From Selaginella moellendorffii (Eukaryota > Streptophyta > Lycopodiopsida > Selaginellales > Selaginellaceae), in the NCBI RefSeq assembly GCF_000143415.4, contig NW_003314270.1, forward strand, positions 1,419,048-1,483,047: a DNA stretch of 64,000 nt, in the 5' to 3' direction. Positions within the stretch are counted from its first letter, which is position 1, and each line of letters starts with the position of its first letter. The notes under the pieces are model-generated. The model had not been told where the DNA came from and ran no database searches. It saw only the letters and a list, made by a program, of their open reading frames with translations. This document shows, in pieces, positions 1-11,746 of the stretch. The translations under genes were made by a program, and so were the position numbers.

Positions 1-110
1 CACGCTCTCTGGAAAGGTGTGGAATTCTCCTTGTTCTCATCGCAAGATTTACTACACTCGCTAACTCACTGCCCTCGGCTTTGTTCTCCAAGCACCATGA
101 AAGTTTTTTT
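1..110 (+). pseudogene. CREG-like gene fragment (copy of 4126-4270)
   Basis: The first ~110 bp match the end of exon 3, the intron and part of exon 4 of the CREG-like gene at 3619-4476. The shared parts are the stretch ending in CTCTCTGGAAAGG and the stretch GGCTTTGTTCTCCAAGCACC. Most of the exon-4 start is lost and no open frame remains. Further on (about 155-175) a CCCTAACCCTAAAA stretch matches the sequence just upstream of the trihelix gene. The piece may extend beyond the window's left edge. It is the left part of a decayed segmental duplicate. Confidence 0.75.
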
Positions 111-834
111 GCTGTCATGCATTCTAATATTTGGATCCAATTAATAAAGGGCCAGCCCTAACCCTAAAAATTTCCTGTTATTGAGTAACTTAACCCGTGC
201 AAAATGATTAATTGTGTTCTTAACCGCTTTCGGTAAAAGCTGACCTATTCATCTTACATTGACAATATCTCCTGGAAAAGACTGGTAACAATTTCCCGTT
301 CCATCGTTTTCTCTAACTCGTTCATCAGAGCCCAATTCCTGGGAACACACACACACGGGATGAAAAACACACCTCCCTGCCCACGCATCGCATTGATAAG
401 TAGAGTAGCCTTCCCAAGTGCCCTTGGAAAGTAAGGACATTGTTAGGATTAAATCGTCAGCAGCACCCAAATCTAAGGGCTCCCCTTCGGGAGGGGTAAT
501 TTGTTTTCTAGATTATCTTGGCAATTGACAAATTAAATTTTGAAATACCTTCTTATTAGCGGGTCCAAATGAATATACATTTAGAGCTCCTTCCTAAGCT
601 TGCTTGCATTACCAAACAATGCTATGCCGCCATGCCCAAAATTTGCGATTGGGCAGGATTTGGACATGTGTATGTAACAAGTATATGGTGGTCACAAGCA
701 CTTAATCTTTCAAGCCTTTTATATATACATGGAGTATAATACATATATATATATATAAAGTGGCCTGACCACAATTCATTTAACAGTGGCTTAAATCTCA
801 CGTTCGATGCGATGTCCCCACCAGCATACTGGAT
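111..834. other. AT-rich spacer inside the decayed duplicate
   Basis: No gene was recognised. The trihelix coding body expected between the two duplicated ends is missing and is replaced by AT-rich sequence. A short AT microsatellite lies around 741-761, and a purine/pyrimidine-mixed stretch at 330-350 contains a CA run. Confidence 0.5.
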
Positions 835-1335
835 CTACCAAAGACCAGGATAGAATTTGAGGAGAAGAAGCTAGAAGTGATGAGACATTGCCAATCGTCA
901 ATCGATCTCAAGAGGAGTGAGACCAATCTCAAGATTGTCAAGTGTACTATTCATAGTTATATGTCAGAAGAGCTTTAGTATTTAAGAGCTTCTCACTACT
1001 TTCATCTCTACAATCATGTACCTTGACAAAATGTCACTTCCAACATGTCCTTTTGCCATACATTGGAGATAGATGTTTGCAGCCTCATCAAATCACCAAC
1101 ATCATCATTCTTACGTTGAATTGAATCATATGAATAATTACTAAAGTATTACTCTCCCTAGTATCCATCCAGCAAGAACCTTCCAAGTGTAGCAGCAGTC
1201 CAAGCATGTTCTTATGCGAGATTTATTTGCTCCACAGTGGGATTGACCTGAGCAACCTCGTAACATTTGAAATGAGCTGCCTGATAAATAAAAAAGCTCC
1301 CAGTATACCAAAGAAATAAAAAAATTCAATGTTCA
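835..1335. pseudogene. Decayed copy of trihelix 3' end plus adjacent minus-strand ORF
   Basis: About 835-985 matches the C-terminal coil of the trihelix gene (5310-5450), with substitutions and an altered stop region. About 985-1335 matches 5450-5870, which carries the small minus-strand secreted ORF. In this copy the minus-strand frame is broken: the codon after QINLA is a stop, and further frame disruptions follow. Copy and parent share the same order and orientation, so one duplication event covering CREG, trihelix and the ORF explains pieces at 1-110 and 835-1335. Confidence 0.75.
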
Positions 1336-2720
1336 TTTGTGAGATTTTTAAAGGCTTTTTCATTGGAATGATTAAAAAATGCTATATGTGTTCAAAGCTT
1401 TTTCTATTTTACTAGAAACTATGTAAACATTTCGTGACTAGTTTATTCCAAATCTTGTGCAAGTGTGAAATGCAAGTACTCCCAGGATAGATAAAGGTTT
1501 TGTGATTCGCAACGTGAAGTTGCAACCTCCTGCCCAACAACTTTGAAGGCGGATAAGCTCTTGTGGGCCTGGAAGCAACAGCCTTGTGAGATTGATGAAC
1601 AAGCAGACCAGGCCATCAGGAAAAGAACGCGTCAGAGTTACACTGCTGCGGATTATGTCAAGGCTGTGGCTACGAATGGAAACACTCAGAAAGTCTGTTC
1701 CCGTGTTTCAGGACTTGCTGAATTGTTTCACAAGGTGTGGAAAGAGACGGGTGTTTGATCGCCTCTGTTCTCATATCCCGCTAAAAGATCAGGCGAAGTG
1801 GCTGCATTTGCAGTAGCTCCCGGACAAGGAGATAGCCTGCTTGTCTTTCGTCCTCGACTTCTCAAATACTTCCTTCTGCTGGGCAGATTACATTGAAAAG
1901 AAGGCAGCGAGGAAGGGTCTGGCGAAATTGTTTCTGCACACCACACGCGGTAAGATCTTTCGAAAAAACTAAAAAAGATTTAGAGAGCGCTAAGTTCTTA
2001 GCATGTTTGTTCATCGCGGATGCTACTGAGCCTGATATCCTCCGTCCTGTCCCCGAATGCAACTGGCTTCGGTGGCGAGCAACCTTGACGAACAAAGACG
2101 AAGAGTGAGCAGCAGCAGCAAGAGCAGTCCCATGACTCATAAAAATCCTGTGTTTAGCTTCTCATTCTTCTTCTTCTTCGATGGAAAGAAAAGTTTCACC
2201 CGGAAAATCACCCCCTTCCAACTGATCCCCAACTGTCTTCACTTTCACACCAAGAATGTGAGCACCAAGTTGCCTAGCCATGCAATCGACGGGCCGGGAG
2301 GGAGCAAATTTGCGGAAGCGAGACTCTCACGATGGTCCAGACGCCATCCGCTGAGTGGTGAAGACGACGAAAAGGTGGCCTAAGTTTTCTAGTGATCACT
2401 GGAACATTGTTGGACAGCTATATTGATGAAACCAGGACCAACCGGCACCGCTCATCTGCTAGTACGTTTTCCACAATGTGAAATCCGCTGGCAAAAAAAT
2501 GAAAGAAAGAAAAGAAAATTGTTACTGTCTCGTCCCAGCGACAGGCCCACTCACCTGTGACCCAGGCGCTTTTGGTACCATCGCTCCAAACGAATTTGGT
2601 TGTCTTTCTGTGGAGTAGTACGTTAGTTGTGCACTGCAAAAGGGAAAGAGGTCAGGGAGCCAGAGAATTCTCTATGCGAAAGGAGCCAATGTGATGATCG
2701 TTCAATTATAAACCTGGGAG
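1336..2720. other. Unassigned region with coding-like plus-strand stretch 1515-1950
   Basis: Roughly 1515-1950 has coding-like composition. One short open frame runs 1543-1758, and a second ends near the residues KKAARKGLAKLF at about 1890-1930, but no family was recognised. Minus-strand frames at 1862-2140 and 2418-2639 have plausible splice sites but no recognisable domain; part may be 3' untranslated sequence of the DTD gene. Poly-A or poly-T runs lie at 2160-2180 and 2490-2520. Confidence 0.3.
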
Positions 2721-3581
2721 TTAAGAAGAAGAATTGTGATTGTTCTCGTCGCCAGGCTTGCGAGAATCGAGCTGCAGCGTCACTGGTCCATCATTAACCA
2801 AATGAACCTGTCAACAATCCAGAAACCAGGAAAAAAAAAAGATAAAGTTTTCATCACGTCAATTTTAAGATCATACTTGCATCAGTGCGCCAAATATACC
2901 ATCTGTCAAGCTCGCACTGCTTAGCTTTTGGAGGGATTCATGGAGATCACACAATGCTTGCCTTTAACTTTGTCCTTAGAGTAGGAGTGAGCGACAGCCT
3001 TGACGAAATTGGAGTAGAAATCCTTAGCCTGGAGTGGTGGCATGGCCAAGTGGAAGTCCGGTTGTTCCCCTTGAGAAATCCATAAAGCGTGAACTGGCTC
3101 ACTAGACAGTGGAAGAAAAAAAAAACAGATTAATGTTGCATTACATTCACACAATACCGAGCAAAACGTCGAAGTTCTTTTGCATGACCTGTTCGAGAAA
3201 GAGAAAAAAACTTTTTTTTCTGAGTATCTCGAGAGTGGGAAATAGAAAAAGAAGCAATTTCTTACATTCTGATCCCATGCTTTGCCGGTTTTGTCATTCA
3301 CAAATAAGCGCATGTTTAGAATTTTCCTGCAGCTGCGAAGAACACACAAGAATACTTCGATCGATCAAGCGTTTCAAAAAAAGAGGAAAAAGAATAAACG
3401 CACAGAAAATCTGCATCTTCTTTGGTGTCGGATTCCGAAATGCCGACGAGCACAAGCAAGCCTTGTCCGATCTGTGACACAACTTGGCCATCGACCTGAT
3501 CGACAGAAGAGATCAGAGCGCGAAAGAGAAGGAGCTTACTTCAACTCTGCCCGACAAGACTCGCTGCACCACCGCACGCAT
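2721..3581 (-). CDS. DTD1: D-aminoacyl-tRNA deacylase (DTD), apparent 1-bp frameshift
   Basis: DTD hydrolyses D-aminoacyl-tRNAs so that D-amino acids do not enter translation. The spliced minus-strand product begins MRAVVQRVLSGRVE (ATG at 3581), continues VDGQVVSQIGQGLLVLVG and CRKILNMRLFVNDKTG, then carries both family hallmarks: the SQFTLYG motif with the catalytic Thr, and the C-terminal LVNDGPVT loop that gates D-amino acids. About six exons are separated by 50-90-bp introns. Between GFLKGN and PDFHLAMPP the frame slips by one base near 3060-3064, where the expected Lys codon lacks a nucleotide. Without that base the reading frame is lost. Either the allele is broken or the base was dropped in assembly. 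The start codon is 37 bp from the CREG start on the other strand. Confidence 0.85.
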
Positions 3582-3618
3582 TGCCCTAAGGAATCGATTT
3601 TTAGGGTTCTTGCTGGAA
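3582..3618. promoter_or_regulatory. 37-bp divergent start-to-start spacer (DTD / CREG)
   Basis: Only 37 bp separate the ATG of the minus-strand DTD gene from the ATG of the plus-strand CREG-like gene. Transcripts of the two genes must therefore overlap, start inside each other's coding region, or have extremely short leaders. I see no TATA-like element. A shared bidirectional promoter is an inference from the spacing alone. Confidence 0.5.
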
Positions 3619-4476
3619 ATGGCGCTACGACACTGGCATTGGGCATTTGGATGCGCTCTCGTTCTTCTGGTGGTATCGATTCATGGCAGCAGGAGGCCAG
3701 ATCCCTCAGAATCCGCGGCGTTCGCGAGATGGCTCGTCGCCAGCGGCTTGTGGGGCGTTGTAAGGTGAGGAGAAAATAGAAATTTCTCTACATTTCTATA
3801 ATCTAAGTCCTGATCCCTACATGCAGCACAGTGTCGATTCATCTCAAGGGTGTTCCTTTCGGGTATGGTTTCCAGAATTTCACTGGAGAATTTTCTTTCG
3901 AGGACTCATTCTTCTTTCTCTGGATTGGTTCTTGCAGGAACATTGTCTCTTTCAGCGATGGCCCCGCGTTTAATTCCACTGGCACTCCATACTTCTACTT
4001 GACCGAGCTGGATCCAACAGCGAGAGACTTGGCCGCGGACGAGCGCTGCTCGTTCACGATCAGCGAGGCCTCGCTGGGAACTTGCGGCAAAGCGGACGCG
4101 GAGAGTCCAATTTGCTCCAAGATCACGCTCTCTGGAAAGGTATGGAATTCTCCTCTCTTTGATCTTCATGGGAATGCTCACTCGCTACTCACTCGCAGAT
4201 GGTGAAACTGGTGAGCGATGACGAGAAACGTTTCGCGGCCTCGGCTTTGTTCTCCAAGCACCATGAAATGCCCAGTGAGTTCTTTCCTATGATTTTAACA
4301 ATGAGTTCTCATCTTGGAGATTTCTAGATTGGCCAAAGAGTCACAACTTCTATTTCTACAAACTGGAAATCTTAGACATCTTTCTCATCGATTTCTTTGG
4401 TGGCCCAAAACCATTGACGATAGAAGACTATTACGCGCATGTTGTTCATAAATCCAATGGTCGCAATTATCAATGA
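3619..4476 (+). CDS. CREG-like secreted flavin-fold glycoprotein
   Basis: Five exons (3619-3764, 3827-3862, 3938-4139, 4199-4274, 4328-4476) with GT-AG introns join in frame to 202 residues. The protein matches the CREG family (cellular repressor of E1A-stimulated genes), a PNPOx-like split-barrel fold without oxidase activity that in animals acts in the secretory/lysosomal pathway. Visible matches are VPFGNIVSFSDG, TPYFYLTELDP, a Cys pair in the region ending SKITLSGK, HEMPNWPKSHNFYF and the C-terminal DFFGGPKPLTIEDYY. Residues 5-22 form a hydrophobic signal peptide. NST at about residue 75 could be N-glycosylated. The plant role is unknown to me. A fragment of the gene lies at 1-110. Confidence 0.9.
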
Positions 4477-4541
4477 AGAAAGAAAGGAAAAAGCTCGCGA
4501 CCTAACCCTAAAATTCCATGTAGAATCTAGGGCTCGCGGAG

Positions 4542-5447
4542 ATGGAGGGCGCGAGCAAGGAATGTGGGGTGTGGAGCGAGGATGCGGTGCGCATTCTCAT
4601 CGACAGCTACACCGCCAAGTTCGTGGAGCTCCAGAGGAGCAATCTGCGGCAGAAGGATTGGCAGGACATTCTCGCGCGCCTCTCGTCCTCGTGCGGCGAG
4701 GGCTACAGCTACGCGCGCTGCCGCAACAAGCTGGACGCGCTCAAGAAGAAATTCAAGGTCATCAAGAGCAAGAGGGAGTTGGGCAGCGGCAGCAAAGGGG
4801 GAACGGGCGCAAAATGGAAGTGGTACGATCACATGGAGAAGCTCATGGATCGGAGCAGCGGCAGCGGCGGCGCCAAAGGGATCCCGGGAGGAATCACGAG
4901 CGGGGAGAAGCTGGGGCCACTGGCAGCGGCGGACGATGCCACCGACGACGATGTTGAGGTGGGCGCTGCCAATTCCGGGGATGAAGAAGAAGTAGATGAA
5001 GGAGAAGAAGAAGAAGATGATGATGATGATGAAGAAGCTGAGGAAGCTCAAGAGGAAGACGAGGGAATGCCTCCTTCCAGCTTCCTGTTCGATCTTAGGC
5101 CGGGATTTCTCGACAGCGGCTTGAATCTCACGCTCAATGGGATCTGCGCCGCTGCCGCCACTGCTGCTGCTGGATCTGCCGACTTTCGATCGCCGCCCAG
5201 CCTGCCAAAGTTCTCGGACAAGACGATCAGGAAGCAGCACCACAGGGCATCGCCACTGAATCGACATGCGACAGAGGTGGTGGCGATGTTGATCCAGGCG
5301 GTGGAGAGGATCGAGAAGAACAGGCTAGAATTCGAGGAGAAGAAGCTAGAGCTGATGAGGGACATTGATCTCAAGAGGAACGAGACCAACCTTGAGATTG
5401 CCAAGTGCATCATTGATAGTTGCATGTCCAAGAGCTTTAGTTTCTAA
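4542..5447 (+). CDS. Trihelix (GT/SIP1-like) transcription factor
   Basis: Single-exon gene of 301 residues. The N-terminal trihelix (Myb/SANT-like) DNA-binding domain spans about residues 10-105: WSEDAVRILIDSY, then KDWQDILARLS, then a third helix with CRNKLDALKKKFKVIK and a following KWKWYDHMEKLM. An acidic Asp/Glu tract occupies about 145-175. The C-terminal helix (about 245-290) with EVVAMLIQAVERIEKNRLEFEE is the coiled coil typical of the SIP1/ASIL clade, whose members usually act as repressors in the nucleus. The start sits close to the domain, as is usual for the family. The 3' end lies against a minus-strand ORF. A decayed copy of the 3' end occurs at 835-985. Confidence 0.88.
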   Translation: MEGASKECGVWSEDAVRILIDSYTAKFVELQRSNLRQKDWQDILARLSSSCGEGYSYARCRNKLDALKKKFKVIKSKRELGSGSKGGTGAKWKWYDHMEKLMDRSSGSGGAKGIPGGITSGEKLGPLAAADDATDDDVEVGAANSGDEEEVDEGEEEEDDDDDEEAEEAQEEDEGMPPSSFLFDLRPGFLDSGLNLTLNGICAAAATAAAGSADFRSPPSLPKFSDKTIRKQHHRASPLNRHATEVVAMLIQAVERIEKNRLEFEEKKLELMRDIDLKRNETNLEIAKCIIDSCMSKSFSF

Positions 5448-5848
5448 GAGGAGGTCATTCCCTCACTACTTTCCATCTCTACAATCATGTATAAGGGTAA
5501 CTCAAACCAAATGTAACCCCCAACATGTCCTCTTGCCATACATTGGAGATAGATGTTGGTTACAGCCTCATCAAAATCGCTGAGCATGATAACATCATCG
5601 TCCTTACGTTGAAACATATGAATGTTAATTAAGATGTGGCCCTCCCTACCAAAGTATCCACCTGGCAAGAACCTTCCATTTGTAGCAGCATTCCAAGCAC
5701 TTTCTCTTGCGAGATTTATTTGCTCCACAGTGGGATTGACTTGAGCAACCTCGTAACATTTGGAATGAGCTTGATGAGAATATGATTCCGCACATAAGAA
5801 TAAGTAGTATATCAAGTAAATGATAAACTCAATTTTGAATGATGCCAT
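5444..5848 (-). CDS. Small putative secreted protein, family unknown
   Basis: Open frame of 134 residues beginning MASFKIEFIIYLIYYLFLC, a plausible signal peptide, followed by a polar region with CYEVAQVNPTVEQINLA and a long downstream segment with one further Cys. I do not recognise the family. It is convergent with the trihelix gene and overlaps its stop by 4 bp. Upstream sequence contains a CAAT-rich AT region but no clear promoter. A copy at about 985-1335 has an in-frame stop, so either that copy is dead or neither is coding. No introns are needed. Moderate-to-low confidence that it is translated. Confidence 0.4.
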   Translation of the reverse strand: MASFKIEFIIYLIYYLFLCAESYSHQAHSKCYEVAQVNPTVEQINLARESAWNAATNGRFLPGGYFGREGHILINIHMFQRKDDDVIMLSDFDEAVTNIYLQCMARGHVGGYIWFELPLYMIVEMESSEGMTSS

Positions 5849-5869
5849 TGTATTGATTGTGCCAAAGCT

Positions 5870-8800
5870 GATGAGGTTTTTAAAGGAATTTAGGATCCAA
5901 TAATTGAAAATGATTAATGTTTTCTATTCAATTATTGATTTGATTTTATACCTTTTTTTAAAAAAATCTTCACTTATTGAGATAAAATAAATATTCTAAT
6001 ACATCCTTTAGTTTAATACCAATTTTAAATATACTATTAGTACATGTTTAAAAGTATAACATTAAACCCAATTATATAATACAGTGTAATTATATTTGTT
6101 CAAGTATTAGTAAACTTGGTTTAGCATCTGCACTTAACTAGATAAGCATAATCTTATGTATTTCTTGTTTCTATTTACTATTTATGGAAAGTGTCTAGAT
6201 TTGTTAATGAAGCATATTTATGGAATGTAGAAATTGTTTTGAATATAATGGTGTTAAATTTGCAATTTAACATTATTCTATATTTAGTAAGTTTTTATGA
6301 TTATCCGAAAGACTAACTTCTAGAACTTAGGTGAAAGCCCAAAGTGTGCATTGGTTGTGAGGGGTTTTTAATGTATAATAAAGATAATGGGTAGGTAGAG
6401 TATAGTGAACCAATTTAAAAAATAGGTTAGCCCCTTGCTTACATATATCTCCTTGTTTTGCAACCTAAGCCCATATTATACTAGTTAGTTAAGTACTTAT
6501 ATTCTCGCATTAAACCATTAGTATGCCAAAACAATACAAAATTCTATTTGGCTCCATTTGACATATTAGTCTTGGCATTGGAATGAAAAATGCTTTAAAA
6601 CTATTCTAATGTCACTTTGTACTCTTGTCTTTTCACTCTTAATGATGTAAATTTATAAATCATTTTGTATTTTGGTTTTTTCACTCTTTGTCTATATACT
6701 TGAGAGTTTGGCTTTATTCTTTCATTTAATGACCTAAAGCTTTATTCCGCTTTGTTGCCTTTGGCCCACATATCCAAGGGTTTAGATTCCACTCCATAAT
6801 TATCTTATATATAGGGTAAAAGGTGAAATCACATAATCTGTGGCATAAGGATTGGATATTTATGAAATATCCTATGCCTGATGCTATATAATTTTACCTT
6901 ACTTATATGTTAGTTACTCCAAAACTAGGGCTATTACACCAGGAATAAAAGTTTAATAATAATGCTCTAATTGTTATTCTTGCAATTGATTGTCATATTG
7001 AACAACAATATCAATAATAATTGTGAGAGATGTTAGATTTAAATGAGAAAGCATGACATCTTTAACATTATTATAAAGCCGAGGTGAAAATATTCCTTAA
7101 AAGTTGCATCATCCTATAAAATATTAGTTGTGACTATCTAGAACTCTAATGCATAGGCAGATGCAAATTTGGAGCTTTGACACAATCACTATAATTTATT
7201 GATAGTTGCATTTGATGAAATATTGAGCAAAAAGATCAAATCCCAAAAAACATGATCACTCTTTTTAAAAAGGGTAAAGAACTAGAAAAAATGTGTCACA
7301 ATAATAAGATATCTAATCAGTCCAATACAAAAAGTTGAAGTAGAAAATCAATTAAGTTGCATGATGATTCAAAGTTTTGTTGAGGAAACCATGGAACTAC
7401 CTATGTGCCATCAAACTTTGCTAATATACTAATTTTTGGCTCTAAATTAAAAAGCCACTATTAATTTGCTAAAGATCTGAGTGAAGTGTTATATTAGAGT
7501 GTTCCAATGTTTAATATAACTTTCATAGAGTATTAAGATCTGATTGAAGTTGAAGAAAAGGATATGAGGAAGCCATTAATATCAGAGTGTTCAAACTGTT
7601 AGAGAAAATGAAAGATGATGAAACAATTAATAAAATACTAAAACATTAGAGAAGAAAATATGGATTTATGTTAAAAACTTTAAATAAAATCCCTCAAAAC
7701 CATATTTTTGAAGGGGTAATGGAATAAATCACATAACAAATATTAAGTTATATCCTATGAGTAAAGGTTTAAGGTTTGATTCCCACCATAGATAGTAACA
7801 TATTTATGGAAAACAATTTATGAATTGACACAAAAAGGATTGATATATGACAAGTGTCAAGATTGAATCTAAGATGGAGTTCAAGAAGCTAGAGTGAACA
7901 TGAATAGACCAATAAAGTAGCTTGGTGAAATGTTTAAAAATCAACTTTAGAACTTCCAAAAGATCAAATGGTCAATACTCCCAATCCAAGTGTAGGTGGC
8001 ATTACTTACTTAGATACCTGGTATGGCTCATTAAAACCTCATTTTAACCGCATGGCTAGGGCACTCAAAGACAAAAGGTGAGGAAGTACCTACAAGACTT
8101 GTGTTGAACCACAATGTTTCGATGTTTTAGATTGTGGAAAGGAAGAGGAGCAATCCTCTTATATAGTGACTAAAGATATAGTTATGTGGTAAGGAAGTCC
8201 CAGTGGTCAATAAGACTTAGTGGTCAAGCTTTCGAGCTCTGACTTAGCAATGGTGTTGGCAAGCATAGTTGTGGACAACGAGGGATTTGGTGGGGACTGA
8301 AGAAGGGATATTAGGGAAGGGCATTCCTTATGTTTCTAGGCATCCTAAAAATACAAATGTGTGGTTATATGATAACCACTCATAAATAAATAGCTCAATA
8401 TTTGGGAGACAGGATTATAGCACAAGTTATCATGGATTACTAATGAGACAAAAGTGAATAGACATAGCTTTAGCATAACAGGCTGAAGTGCTAGTGGTAC
8501 CTTTAGGTGTTTATAGTGGGATCAAACACGTGGAACATTTGGATTTAGTGCAAGGTATAGAAATCATTTACGGGGTTAGTAAGTCTTTAAGTTGATAATA
8601 AAACTTATGGAGGTTGTGAATAAAACTCCTCTAAGTGGTCAAATATGGGGTTATAAAATGGAAAAATTAATAAGGAGAAGTGAGAAGAAGAAGTGAGCGA
8701 CCTTACTTTTGAAAAAGTGAATGAGTGTATATTTTTGTTATTTATGAATCAACCTTAAATTTTTTCTTCTAGATTGAGCTATAGTAAACTATGTTAGGCA

Positions 8801-11740
8801 AAACTCACTATAGCTATAATGCACCTGCAACTCAACCAATTGAGTGAGCTTACTTATGAGGCCATAAGCATAGCAAACATTTTCCTGCAAATGCAATAAT
8901 GAAATGGCGACCATATATGGAGCAATAGTTCCTATAATCCTAGACAACAAGGATGTTCAAGATTTTATGCATGATAATGAAGTTTAATTTCTTCTTAGAC
9001 CACATTGCAAAGGAATGCATTCTTTAAAGTTTAGGGGAAATGACAATAAAGGCAACGCAAAAATGCTAAGGAACAAAATCCTCTAGTGATACATTTAGGT
9101 ACTTTTGCTTTTTAGTGTAGCTTTGATTGATTATAAGTTTTTATAGATGCATAGGAAATGATTAAATAGTTTTGAAGTATCCTAGATGTTGGCAAAGAAG
9201 GTGTTTAAAAGGTGGTGAAGGACAAGGTCATCAATCATAATAGTATCTAAGGTCAAGCCATCACTACCACTTTTGGACGAGTGAAGAAGAGGATAACAAA
9301 ATAGCATTAGTTGATAAAGGTGTTGAGTCAGATACTAGATAACATTTACATCACAATAATGGTTAACAAGCTAATGAAAATATTTAAACATTTATCACCA
9401 TGTTTGCAGGGAGCCAAGCTTTGGTGAAGGAATGGTCACAAGGACTTGTGAAGAAGGTAGGCCACCTAAAAGAGCTCCAAAAAGCCAAAGACTGAGGTGA
9501 GCAAGTTAGAATGGATGCATCCAAGGATAATATGGCAAAGAAAGTGGCTGGCATGGAGGCTAAGTTGGCTTAAACTTCAACATGAGAGGAGACAATTGAA
9601 TAGAAGATAAATATAATTTGTGATCAACCACTAATGTTTATAGACACCTTAACACAAGTTAATGCCACTAACCTTGCCAAGGATCAGAAGATTGAAAAAT
9701 TTACATTAGACAAAGCTCTTCCAATGGATAATATTGCCACCACCTATACACCTGTACCTTTTGTAAGAGATCCTAGACTTGGAAGTGATCATCATGAGTA
9801 TCCTAGACATATCTACTCAAGAAAATACAATGAGCTGCAACTCTTTGACACAACACAGTGCTTAACACATTATGCTTCATTTACAACTAAGATTTTGATA
9901 AATGAGTGTCTACTTGTATGGCTATAGGCATGTGATCCTTCTATTGTGCTTCATCACAATTCTAAAAAATGAACATAGTAAGTGCTCTATCTATGACTAT
10001 GTCTTCTACAACCATGTTTACATGGTCTTTGGGCTCATATTAGACTCACTAGGTATAGTATGGAGATCTGATGGTACACAAGATAAATGAGCAAGTTCAT
10101 ATAGTCCCTACTACCTAAGACCGTCTCATATACAAGCTATATGCAATGCATAGAGGTGGTGAAGATGTCCATGCTCATTTTCACAAACTATCTACACAAG
10201 TTAGAATATAATGTAGATGTTATAGTTTATAAGATCATATTCATGACCACTTCATTTGATGAAATTCTATGCCAAACAACCACTACATGAGCTATGCATT
10301 AGACAAGCACTTAGGTATCATAAAGAAATAGTTGGTGAAGTTGAGCTTACATAGCTTTAGGTTCTCCATGATTTTTAGAATAAAGATCAATTGGGATGGG
10401 ATAACTTAAACAACTTGGACAACAAATTTGGATGTATATGACAAAGTAAATGTTCCTTCATTTTGGTATATTGGGAATCATCTTCATATATATTTTTTTT
10501 TCTTATAGCAACCCCTTGGTAGTGATTGAGATCTCAAATTACTAGGAGGTGTAATTTCAATCCCATGCATTTTTGCATATCACATAGAAGTAGTTCATGT
10601 ATTAACGATATTATTTTTGGTTGATTAGACTTTTTTTCATAATTATTTTCTAATGTATAATCTTCTCTCTTCTATTATAGAATATCTTTTTGCTCATGTT
10701 AGAAACACTTATTTTTCATTGGGAAGTGCTAAACATATATTTATGGGAGGGTCCTCATTTATGTGGTAAGTGATTTTTTTGGTCTCTTTTAGTGCTTTTA
10801 TGTTTGTTTTTGCCAAAGCTCTTGCTATACTTGCTTGGTGATTGTGATTAGTTTCATAAGTGTTTTGCTTTGATTCCCTTGCCTGAAGAGTCCATTATAT
10901 ACTAATTGCATATGGACAAAGTTTTTATTAAGGCACTAGATTTATAAAAATAAAATAAAATAACCTTTTTTTGTATATTTAAGGAAAATCAAATAATACA
11001 TTTCAACCTACTTGGGAAGTAGTCCCTAAAGGAAAAATATATCAGTTGGGAACTATTTTTTTCTTACAAGCAAAAAAACTTATCACTAATGTAAAGATAA
11101 ATTTTCTATAAGTTTATCCCATAAAGAGAATTAATTTTCTGAATGAAGATTCTTTCTTTTATCCTATAGGAATTTAAGGGTTTCTATAAAAAATTAATTT
11201 CCTTTTGGAAATTATTTCTGCCATTGGAAAAAATTCTGATTTTTAGGAATAATATTTTCCCAGAGGGAAAAAATACCCAAGAAGAATAAAATTTCCATTG
11301 ATTCTTCACATTATCAAAATTTGTCACTAATGTGGCAGGTTAGACGAATGTTTTTGTCAAAACAATTTTCATTACCCTTTAGAAAATTCTGATCCATTAG
11401 ATAAAAATATTTGTTAAATTTCAAAACTTGTTCAGATGGTAGAATAATAACACTAACGACTTATAGTCCGTGCATAATATGGTTGAATGTGTATGAAATG
11501 GCCATCCATATTAAATGCAAATACCATATAAAAGTCATACTTGATGAACCATTTAAAAGCCATAGAAGTGTTGGGTTCCAAATTGCCATAGACAAGTGTT
11601 ACTAATTGCTCAATTGTATCACCCTAACTAATAAGTAAAATACCACATCAAACTAAATAAGTGATAAAGACTAAGAAAATTATCAAGTGATCCATCATTT
11701 CTATTATCCTAGTGTAAGACAATCAGAGTGAATTCCACAT
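5870..11740. other. AT-rich, CpG-poor intergenic desert
   Basis: Nearly 6 kb of strongly AT-rich sequence with very few CG dinucleotides and stops in all frames. The longest open stretch (9634-9927, 97 codons) has no recognisable domain. TG/CA excess, frequent poly-T/poly-A and lack of genes fit old, methylated repeat sequence that has decayed by C-to-T change, but I could not recognise a specific element, terminal repeat or polyprotein motif. Similar but shorter AT-rich sequence lies at 59100-60490. Confidence 0.6.
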
Positions 11741-11746
11741 GCCATG

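Noticed and set aside
741-761. AT dinucleotide run as a TATA promoter
   Set aside because: No gene follows; a simple microsatellite inside decayed sequence.
9634-9927. 97-codon frame in the AT-rich desert
   Set aside because: No domain, isolated, and expected by chance in 6 kb.
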